Below are positions 51,231-61,015 of a stretch of 64,000 nt of DNA, one piece after another. A program made the translations under genes and the position numbers. The DNA comes from Aphrocallistes beatrix (lineage: Eukaryota; Porifera; Hexactinellida; Sceptrulophora; Aphrocallistidae), in the NCBI GenBank assembly GCA_963281255.1, contig OY725489.1, positions 1,240,001 through 1,304,000 of the forward strand. Reading direction: 5' to 3'. The stretch's first letter is position 1; each line of letters opens with the position of its first letter. The notes under the pieces are model-generated. The model did not search any database. It worked only from the letters and a program-made list of their open reading frames with translations, and was not told the origin of the DNA.

Positions 51231-53655
51231 CAAGTGCGCTTCGCTTGCTTTGCTGCGCGGCTGGCGAACATTTTGTGTCCGCCGGTTGCGCCTAGGTTCA
51301 CATTCAATAATTATAAGGTAGATAACAGCTCTAAATACGTATGTCTTAATGTATAATCGATACCACTCAAAATCAAATAATTTGTCAATTTTTGAATTTT
51401 TGACGCATAATAATGACATCATAACAGAATGATGAGTCATCATTTTTTGACGATTGCTGTGTCACATGTGAAGAATATTAATATACACAGTCCATTAAAT
51501 TTTCAGCCTCTTATCAACTTAAGGATACCGCCCGTGAAAAATCCATAGGTTTGGCTTACAGCATATATCAAGAATAGAGATATATAAGATGTTAAGCGTG
51601 GGCAGGTAGTGCAATTAAAAAATATTGAGACATGCCAAACAGTTTTTGGCTCGCATTTCTAGTTTTTGAGTTACAGCGTCTCAAAGTCGTTTTTTTCCGT
51701 TTTTCCCTAGCACATCTTAATGGTAAGCCCTCCTGCACTCTGTGATTTTTTTAAAGCACATGTTTGGATCAAATGCTTCGAAAATTTATTCATAGATAGT
51801 CTATCATATTTGCCACTTCATAGGACCAAAAGAAAGTTAAAATTTTAAAAATTGTAAATTTTATCGGTGTCCGAATAAAAAGGGCCAAAAAACGGCGAAA
51901 AAAGCCCGATTTTCTTTGCAAATCAGCAATAAAATCACAAATTTATAAAATATCAAAAATTGAGTGGTCCTACGCTCATCGGCTAATGATATGGAACAAC
52001 TCCTGAAATTTTCAAACATCTATCTCAAAGCAATTTTGAGTTAAAATTTTTGAAAGACGGTCAATTTTGGAATTTTAAAGTCCCGAGATATAGGGATTTG
52101 AAGTTTTGATGGTAAGAACGATGTAAAATGAGCTATTAACGAAAAATAAAAGCATCCATGGACATTTAATCGCGTGTATACTAATGAATTAGATGTATTC
52201 CAACAGATTTTGGTGAAAATAGCAAAATTATACTGAAAATTCACAAATTACCATGAGGCCCCTAACCCCGAATATTTTGAACCAATTAGGGAATGTAAAT
52301 CATATTCCTAGCAGTACAATGTATAATTCATCGGTTTAGAATGAATAAAGAGCTACCAAAAAGTATATTAGGAAGTTAGAGCGAGAGTCTACGACTTTTA
52401 GTTTTCAAGTTAGGATTTTCGAAAAATGCTACGTCATCACGTGATAAAAATTTGAATCTTAGCATTCCATTCCATGTAGTACATTTATTATTTAAGAATC
52501 AGATATATACCGTCTTGAAAAGTATATTAGGAATTGAGAGTTAAGAATTTTGGTGTATATTTCCCGAGATATGGAGGAATATGTTTTTGGACCATAAATG
52601 GGGGGGCTTTGACCGAAATTTGGAGATAAATGCTTTGAACTTCCAAAATAATCATGTTGGGTGCTTCAAAGTTTCTGTATACATTGCTAGTGACTATTGC
52701 ATTGTTTTTTGAGTATAATAGCTACTTTTGGGAACTTATTTCATGACAAGATTCGCCATTTTCTAATATATTCAAAGTTCTCCATAGAATTTGTATTACA
52801 ACAAAAACGATGATTAGTCAAGAAATATTTACTTTTTGACAAAGAGATGTTTGAGGAACCTATATATTATCATATATATCCTTTCATTTAAGATTATTAT
52901 TGATTATATATCTTCAATAGTTTTTAAGCATTGACATCGAGCACTTTGGGGGCCATAGAGTGGTTTGATGTCCGAACTTTACCTACAATATACTATAACT
53001 TACGAACTAATGGTCCGATCTCAACAAACTTTTTTTTTAAATGTTCAGAATTTTTTTCTATACACAATAGCTAATATCACAACGGCCATTTCCCGAGCAT
53101 TTTAGAAATGAAGTCCCTCATAAAGATATTTTTGATTTGATTTCAGGTGCCTCTTTTTCTAAATTCATCTGTTTTATAATATTTAAAGGGGCCAAAACCA
53201 TTTTGAGGTTCGTATAATTGAAAAAATATCAGATAAGTTAGAAAATAATTGATGAATGCGCCGCAAAATCACGAATAACTTTCCGATTTTTAGTACGCCT
53301 GAGCTTTAGGTGCCCAGTTCTAGAATATCAAAATAAATACCGTCCAACAAGTACGATTAGATGGTAGACTACTCAATAATCCGATGGAATTGATAATAAA
53401 AAATTCCACAATTTTTTTAAATGTTTTGCGATGTTTTTCGAGGGCGGTATCCTTAAATGGCTGAGCTTTAGTCAAAGAACAGAATTATAAAAAGGTGACA
53501 ATGACGTCATAATTCCATGACGAGTCGACATTTTCGTGAGGTCAGAATTTAGTAGAGCTATAGCTAAAAAACTCCTGCAGGGAAAAAATCAGCTTTTTGT
53601 GCCTGGCAGTTTCATCAATCATTTCGTTACAGAGATATAAATAGATACACACACA
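51231..53655 (-). mobile_element. HelA copy, reverse, split by a TTAA element
   Basis: CAAGTGCGCTTCGCTTGC end (A before), HelA body to 51518, resuming at 53457 (ATGGCTGAGCTTTAG) and running to the AT repeat near 53640. Confidence 0.75.
51519..53456. mobile_element. TTAA-flanked non-autonomous transposon (1.94 kb)
   Basis: TTAA at both ends (51519-51522, 53453-53456) encloses inverted repeats GGATACCGCCC(G/T)(T/C)GAAAAA. In other HelA copies this point is uninterrupted (CAGCCTTCTATCTCC...AATGGCTGAG). TTAA targets are used by piggyBac and Kolobok transposons. No open frame of note in nearly 1.9 kb. Confidence 0.85.
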
Positions 53656-53693
53656 TCCTTACTATTAAAATTCGATTACTTTCGTATTGTTTA
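53656..53693 (+). repeat. HelA 5' end only
   Basis: TCCTTACTATTAAAATTCG with A before it; the rest is replaced by the next element. Confidence 0.55.
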
Positions 53694-53695
53694 TA

Positions 53696-55537
53696 CAGGG
53701 TTAGGTATAAGTTCTGCACCAAGCTTCATTAGGCAGAAAATTTCTTATACTCAAATAATCTTAGTTATTATGGTCTTTAGAGATTGTAATTCGAATATTC
53801 TCAATGATTTTAAAAGATTTTTCGAGTCTTAGACCTGGAACTGTGTTTTGTATGTTGAGTTTTGTGGAGAATAAATGTGTCCTGACACACAGCGAAAAAA
53901 CGAGAATCAGGGCCACTGCTTCTGTAAAAAAATGTCTCTATAATCGATGTTCCATGATGATGTAGTACCAGATATCTTTTATTCAACATGGAAATATTTC
54001 ACAATTTCATTGAATTCATTATCAGAAACGAGATAAAGTTATTTCACGAGTTCAAATTAGATACATTTTGCAAAATCACTCAAAATGGCACTTTTTTTCA
54101 CATCACCAAAAAGTCTGATCCAAATGGTTCTCAAAATATATGTATCTAAGCATCCAATATTTCTACATATTTAGTGTTCGAGGAAAATGTGAGAGCTAAT
54201 TTGTCCTAGAATTTGAAGACTCTTGAAAGATAATTTGAAAAGCAGTGGGCTGTGATTCTCGTTTTTTCGCTTCGTGTCAGGACATATTTATTGTCCACAA
54301 AAATCACCATACAAAACACAGTTCCAGCAGGTCTTAGACTCGAAAAATATTTCAAATCATTGAGAATATTCGAAATACAATCAGTAAAGACCATAATAAA
54401 GATTTTGAGTATTAGAAATTTAATACCTAATCATAGCCTACTGCACACAAGCACAGTAACTTGCGGATTTGGGACTAGGGATGCGGTGAAAGATGGTTGA
54501 ATTAATACATGAACTGCCCTAAATCATTAACCAAGCACAATAGAGCTTAGGAATGTATTACCAGCATATATAAATATGGTATCAAAGTACTCATATCCAT
54601 TGTTAAAATTTAGAATAGTCACCATATGATTGCGCAATAGGTTATATTTGTGACAAATTTAGTGGTTTTCAGAGGTCGTTTAGGGGCACTTCTAAGTCTT
54701 TTATTATGAAGTTTTTCGCATAGAGCTGAGATGTGAATGGGTTAATACGAAAAATTTGGAAATTTTTCATGGAATGTTTCTACATTCCAGTGTTGCTATG
54801 GAAACGTGTTTTGGTAAGTTGGGATCATATCTTGAAAACCGCAAGAGCTAGACATTCAAATTTAGTTATATTTGATAGCCAATATATTACTTCTTATTAA
54901 GCAATAATACAAGTATAATGTATATGTATATGTCTAAATTCAATGACTTTCGAGTTATTAGACAATATATCATATTGGTCACATTTGTTAATGTGTCGAA
55001 TATCTCGTAAACCATTGAATTTAGACATGTAAATTATATTATTGCTTAATAAGAAGTAGTATATTGTCTATCAAATTGAACTAGCTCTTTCGGTTTTCAA
55101 GATATGATCCCAACTTACTAAAACACGTTTCCATAGCAACACTGGAATGTAGCAACATTCCATGAAAAATTTCCGATTTTTTTTCTATTAAACATTCACA
55201 TCTCAGTTCTATGAGAAAAATTTTATAATAAAAATACTTAGAAGTGCCCTTAAACGGCCTCCGAAAATCACTAGATTTTTCACAAATACGTATAACCTAT
55301 TCCGCAACCATATTTTGACTAATCTAAATTTTAACAATGGATATGAGTACTTTGACACCATATTTACATATGCTGGTAATACATTCCTAAGCTCTATTGT
55401 GCTTGGTTAATGATTTAAGGCAGTTCATGTATTAATTCGACCATCTTTTACCGTATCCCTAGTCCCAAATCCGCAAGTTACTGTGAGGCCTTATATGCAG
55501 TAGGTTATGGCCGAATGAGAACTTATGCCTAATCCTG
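53696..55537. mobile_element. Tc1/mariner-like palindromic MITE with nested CATAG MITE
   Basis: CAGGGTTAGGTATAAGTTC and GAACTTATGCCTAATCCTG ends, TA flanks. The long arms are related to 9337-10716. The right arm is split by the CATAG MITE. Confidence 0.8.
54432..55509. mobile_element. CATAG-family MITE, full palindromic copy
   Basis: CATAGCCTACTGCACACAAG left, GCAGTAGGTTATG right, arms inverted and meeting near 54970. Confidence 0.82.
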
Positions 55538-56357
55538 TATATCCGAGGCAAAGAAGAAGACGAAGATCCAAGTTTGGGGCATCTGAGGAAGAAGTCACGC
55601 CTAAGGTGCAAACCACAAGAGTCAGTGATGGTAGGCAAGTGAGACAGAACACGATAACCCCTACAAGTGTTTTACTTGTGGCCAGAAAGGACATGGGTGG
55701 CGCCAATGTCCAGAAAGGTCATTCAACAGGTGCGGGCGCAAAGGACACGAAGTAAGCCAGTGTCCGAGAACGCTAGGGCCCCAGAGGCGAGGGCAATGGG
55801 GAAGCGCAAGGAGGGACTATCAGGGTAAGGTGATGGTAATTGAAGAACCGGACCACAGCCAGTCTACGATTGGAAGAAGAGCTAAGGACACGTATGGCGA
55901 GGATTCGATCACATTAAAATTGATATAGCCGGAACTGGATACTGGAGCGAAACCCTCGGTCATTGATTACAAGACACTGACGGGACTGGGGTTAAGGAAT
56001 AATATGAAAGCAATGAAGAGCAAGGTATTCGGACTTTGTCAGAACCCCGTACAAGTGCTTGGAAGAGTTGGGTTAGAGGTGAAGATAGACCAGGAAAAAG
56101 CAGCCGCAAGCCGCATGTTTCTACGTCTTGGACAGCGAGGAGCCCACACTTCTCCTTGGTAGAGAATTCAAGGCCTGCTTTGATCGGATTACGTTTGATT
56201 TTCGAAATGAGAGAATTCATCTGGGAAACGTTTGGAATCCTATCGAATCTACTTTAACGGGAGGTACCCCCCTCTTTTGGGCGCGCACAGCCATGTCAGA
56301 TACAACTATAGCGGCGGCCGGAAGTCGTAACAAGACTTTCGATATTAAAACCCTCAG

Positions 56358-57332
56358 TTGAGCTCCGATGAACATAAAGAACTCACTCACCTCTTGAACG
56401 ATTACACTGACCTATTTGCAGTCGATCCGAGAAAGCCCGGCTGGACAACCTGGTGTGAACATGCGATAGACACAGGAGATAATACTCCGATCAAAGAAAG
56501 GGCGAGGAGGATGCCGCCCAATTGGGAAAGCGAAGTAGAACGCCAATTAGATGAAATGCTCGCAAATGGAGTTTGCCAGCCATTTCATTTCCCTTGGGCC
56601 GCCAACGTAGTGCTTGTAAGAAAAAAAGATGGCAGCCTACGCTTCACTATAGACTATCGACAACTGAACAATGTGACCAAAAAGGACACGTACAGTCTTC
56701 CCAACATTCAAACTATTTCAGATAAACTTGAAGGTAGCCACTATTTCTCCTTTATCGATGTGGCGTCGGCATATTGGAGTGTTCCCGTGGAAAAGACTGA
56801 CGTTGAGAAGACTGCTTTTCACACACCGCGTGGACAATACGAAATGGCGGTTATGCCATTTGGCCTGTGTACCTCGCAGGCCACATTCCAGAGACTCATG
56901 GACATTATCCTAGAGAAGGTACCTAGAGTGGAGTCTTACATTGATGATTGCTGCGTTTTCTCAGGGAATTTTAAGGAGCATCTAGATAACCTGCGAGTGA
57001 CCCTGGAAAGAATCCGAGAAGGGAGAGTGAAGTTGAGGGGAGACAAGTGCCATTTTGGCTATACACGTACTGAAGGAGAGTTTCTAGAGCACCACATATC
57101 GTCTAAAGGAAGATCTGCCACACAAGGAGCGGCCGATAAGCTAGCTCAATTCCCAGTTCCCCACTCAGTGAAAGAATTACAGCGCTTCATTAGGAGCCTC
57201 AATTACTATAGAAGCTACATCCCGAAGTTAGATAATATCGCCCAGCCCCTATATGCCCTGACCAAGAAGGGTGCACAGTGGGAGTGGGACGACAAATGCC
57301 ATGTAGCTTTCAACACCTTGGCCAGGCTTTAG
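56358..57332 (+). CDS. Reverse transcriptase part of gypsy copy 2 pol
   Basis: 324 codons open. It covers the end of the protease-RT linker (DNTPIKERARRMPPNWESEV), the RT fingers (FTIDYRQLN), palm (FIDVASAYWS) and catalytic YIDD, then the thumb and connection (SVKELQRFIRSLNYY). It ends where RNase H should begin. An element remnant, not a host gene. Confidence 0.85.
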   Translation: MSSDEHKELTHLLNDYTDLFAVDPRKPGWTTWCEHAIDTGDNTPIKERARRMPPNWESEVERQLDEMLANGVCQPFHFPWAANVVLVRKKDGSLRFTIDYRQLNNVTKKDTYSLPNIQTISDKLEGSHYFSFIDVASAYWSVPVEKTDVEKTAFHTPRGQYEMAVMPFGLCTSQATFQRLMDIILEKVPRVESYIDDCCVFSGNFKEHLDNLRVTLERIREGRVKLRGDKCHFGYTRTEGEFLEHHISSKGRSATQGAADKLAQFPVPHSVKELQRFIRSLNYYRSYIPKLDNIAQPLYALTKKGAQWEWDDKCHVAFNTLARL

Positions 57333-59410
57333 TTGAGGATCCAGTTTGCCTCGCATATCCGGTGTGGGACAAAGAAATGTACGTAGAAGCTGACACCAGC
57401 TCAGAGGGAGTAGCCGTGGTGCTATCGCAAAAAAAGCAAAGGGTCTGGCATACTGAAACCTATCAGCATCTTCCCCTCGGCATTGTCAAAATCCGAGAAG
57501 AATTACAGCGCCGGACAGCTTGAAGTGTGGGCGTTAGTAGCGGCAACCAGGAAGTGTGAGATTTACCTCAAGTCAGCTCCAGAGGTCATCCTACTTACCG
57601 ACCATAACCCCCTCCCTTGGTTGCGGAAGCAAAAAGACCCCCGCCACACATTTTCCCAATGACTAATGGAGCTCGAGGAGATACCGTATCGCATAGAGTA
57701 CTGACCCGGAACTCAGCACAGATTACCCGACTATTTGAGCTGGAAACCTTGCTTCGAAATAGACAGGGACGTCAACTGTGATGATTTCTTTGAGGAGAAG
57801 ATTAATGCCATAGATAGCTGCAACGACTGGATGGCTGAAATGAAAGGAGAACAGAGAAAGGATAAACTAATTCAAAATGCGATCAGGCAGCTGGCAGATA
57901 CAGTAGTAGGTTGTATATTTATTTGCCCAATCTCTGCACCTGTTTCCTTTGTAAAAAAGTGCTTACTATAGTTGAGTCTGCGATATAAATGATTTAATGA
58001 TACCACATTAAAAGCTGTCGAATATTCTACATAGTATTCTAAAATATCTTGAATCATGTGCAGTTTGGAGAGGTAAATTTAAGTGGACTACCCGCCTTCT
58101 GGGCGTAAGAGGGAATATTGTACTTCGATAGGCAAATTGTTGTGCCTAGGTCACTGCAAGCAGACACCCTTCATAGAGTGCATGCCAAAATGCATTTCGG
58201 TCAAACCAGGACTCTCCAGCTCATCCGAAGGAGTTTTTTCTGGATCAGGCTAGCACGGGATGTCAAGAGGCATTGCCGTGCTTGTATCACCTGCCAAAAG
58301 TCAAAACCTTCCCGTAAACCTTAAGAACCGCCCAAGATATTTGACTGTGTTATGACGCAGCCAGGCGAAGCTGTGCGACCTCTTTTCTCATCCTGTCGAA
58401 GCCGTACCTTTGAAGGACCAGACTGCGAGATCCATCACCCAGGCTTTCCTGGAGGGTTGGGTATATCGTGGGCACAGAGTGCCCAACATTTTAGTAACTG
58501 ACCAAGGAAAGAACGTTGATGGTACCGTAATACATGAACTATGCACCGAGTTAGGAATACAGAAGCGCCATATCGCCCCACATCACCCAGAATCGGACGG
58601 TACGGCCGAAAGACATATTGGCTTTGTCAAGTAGGTGTTATGAGAAGTTTGTTGCTGGAACGGACCCTTAGAAAAGAGTCTTGGCCATCCCTGTTACAGG
58701 AAGTTACATTCTATTGTAACAATCTCAATAAGGCGTCCACGAATGTTTCCCCGCACTTGTTGACATTCGGACGGCAGCCGGGAGCGCCCATCTACATGGC
58801 CATCGCCCAAGAGTCCTTAGACAAGACCAGAGCACAGACGAGTACCTTACTACGTTGCGCAAAAAGAAAGAAGAATTGAATGATATTGCACGCCTTAATC
58901 AGGAGAATCGGCGGGCTGTAGTTAAGAAGCAGTAGACAGAGTGAAAGGGGTTTCAGGAGTCAAGCAGGGAGACCTGTGTTGGTTAGAAAAGAACAGCGCA
59001 GCGATTCCCTGGACGTAATGTTCGAAGGTCCATTCAAAGTGCTTGACAGACGAGGTGTGATTGTGCAAATCAATAGAGACTGAAGAGAAGTAGGTGCACT
59101 TGAATCGTTCAAAAAAAAACTCACCTCGTGACGATCCCAGCCGAACCCCCAGAACAAAGGCGACAGCTAGACACAGAAGTGATGGAGCCTGATCTGGATG
59201 TGACTGGACAAGCCCGATACGTGCCCAGCACCGAGGTAACTGACCCGGGAAAGAGCCCGAACGAAGTGATTAACGACACAACCAGATGCTACACTGCACG
59301 CAGCCGGAAGCCCAAAGTGTACGAGGGCTCTGTCCCCTGGGAGGAGATGCCTACGAGCTATTTCCGGGCGAGTTGAGACGATTCAGAAGATTCATGAGAA
59401 GGGGGGATGA

Positions 59411-59571
59411 TGTTATAAGCACCGTACTTAGCTAAGTTGTTAGAAACCCTTAGGTTTAGATAATTAGGAAACAACGCGTTCAACCTAGATAGGATACTTA
59501 AGTAGACTATCTTAACGCGAATTCTATTATTGTTATTCACTCGTTTATTAGTGTTTACTGTACTTACAACA
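59411..59571 (+). repeat. 3' LTR of gypsy copy 2 (161 bp)
   Basis: TGTTATAAGC...TTACAACA. Contains the same TAACGCGAATT segment. The right flank GTACGATTAAGAGAACG equals that of the LTR remnant at 32051. Confidence 0.93.
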
Positions 59572-59645
59572 GTACGATTAAGAGAACGTCAAAGTTATCG
59601 TTACAAGCTTGTGTATGAATTCGTTTGATTCATTATGTAATCATA

Positions 59646-60809
59646 CAAGGTCGCTTCGCTTGCTGCGCTGCGCGGCTTGCAGACACTGCATATCCACAGA
59701 GTCGCCCTGCGGGCGCCTGGAGTTACTTAATCTAACCTATTTTGGGATTGTTTTGCTTTATATCAATTTGTAAACAAAAGTTCACGAATAATTTCTCATA
59801 TGGATCCGAAAATATAATATTCGAAATCTACACCCTGAAAACCCCATGTCAACCATTGAAAGCAAGTTTCTAGCATATTTTTGAGATTTGTTTACTTTAT
59901 GCATCTAAGGGAAACAAAAGTAAACAAATAATTTATCATATAGACCTGAAGATAGATACTCGAAATCTGCACCTCTAAAAACCCCCTGTCAACCGTTGGA
60001 AGCTAGTCTCTAGCATATTTTTCAAAATTCGTCAAATGGCGTGAAAATATGTACATGTATATACATGTGTGAAAATATGTACATAATCTTTTTTATTGTT
60101 ATATACTATATACTATAGTGATAGTGTAGTAATATAGTATATTGTATAGAAAAGGTGTGAAAATTTTCCATTTTTTATAGATGTGTAAAAATTTCGCTTA
60201 GATCTTAGAATTTAATCGTAGTCATATCATTTGACACCTACATGCCAATTTTAATATTCCTACGACTTGCCAATTCTCCAATCAATTCGGACAAACACAC
60301 ACACAAAAAATCCTAGCGGTTTAATATACTGTATACGATATATTAAAACTCAAGGATTTTTTTGTTTGTTTGTCATATTTTCGAGTAATTTGATCATTAA
60401 TTGTCTACTTTTGTCAACAATAGATACATAAAGTTAACAAATTTTAGAAATAGGCTAGAGGCTTTCTTCCAATGATGACATGGGGTTTTCATGGGTGTAG
60501 ATTTCGAATATTATATTTTCGGATCCAGATGAGAAATTATTCGTTAACTTTTGTTTACAAATTTATATAAAGCAAAAAATCCCAAAATAGGTTAGATTAA
60601 GTAACTCCAGGCGCCCACAGGGCGACTCTGCGGACACGTAGTGTCTGCAAGTTGCGCAGCGCAAGCAAGCTAAGTGCGCTTGTTAATTATTAAACAGTAA
60701 GACATACGTATATTTAGAGATGTGTCTATCTCATAATTAATCATTGTGAGCCTCTTGCGGACACAAATTATCCGCCACCCGCGGAGCGCAAGCAAGTGAA
60801 GCGCCCTTG
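59646..60809. mobile_element. HelB/HelA composite downstream of gene copy 3
   Basis: A reverse HelB (59646-60338; one complete and one partial unit of the 141-bp repeat) is followed by an internally deleted forward HelB (about 60340-60682, ending GTGCGCTTG) and a forward HelA 3' part ending CTTG at 60809. The outer site equals the one used at 32127-33562. Confidence 0.75.
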
Positions 60810-61015
60810 TAAGATATATAATAGCAAAGCATATAAATACAACAACGGCTACATCTTAAGCTCCAGTCTAGACTTTAGAGTTTAGAGTCTATAGCTAAAA
60901 ACTAAAGTACAAGTAGGTAAGGGATAAAATTCAAGAAAATCAAACAAAAATTACATAGAAATATTTTTAAGAGTAAAAAGTTCTTCTTCATGCTATACAT
61001 ATATCATACGCAGGT

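Larger units (their letters stand above)
55540..59571 (+). mobile_element. Ty3/gypsy retrotransposon copy 2, 5'-truncated
   Basis: Starts inside gag (ATCCGAGGC) and runs to a complete 3' LTR. Two CCHC-type knuckles near 55640-55760 (the second has lost its first Cys), protease part disrupted near 55920, a long reverse transcriptase frame 56358-57332 with YIDD near 56940, RNase H pieces (YVEADTSSEG), an integrase zinc region (58140-58320) and core pieces with a final TAERH. Damage: frameshifts in protease and RNase H, about 155 bp of foreign sequence at 57903-58057, about 76 bp missing near 58376 that removes the first part of the integrase core, and frame breaks after 58634. Each copy keeps parts the other lost. 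The GAGAAGGGGGGATGA purine tract precedes the 3' LTR. Confidence 0.92.

Noticed and set aside
22642-59571. One giant LTR element spanning 37 kb between the two complete LTRs
   Set aside because: Each LTR belongs to its own damaged gag-pol copy, and unrelated genes and elements lie between them.
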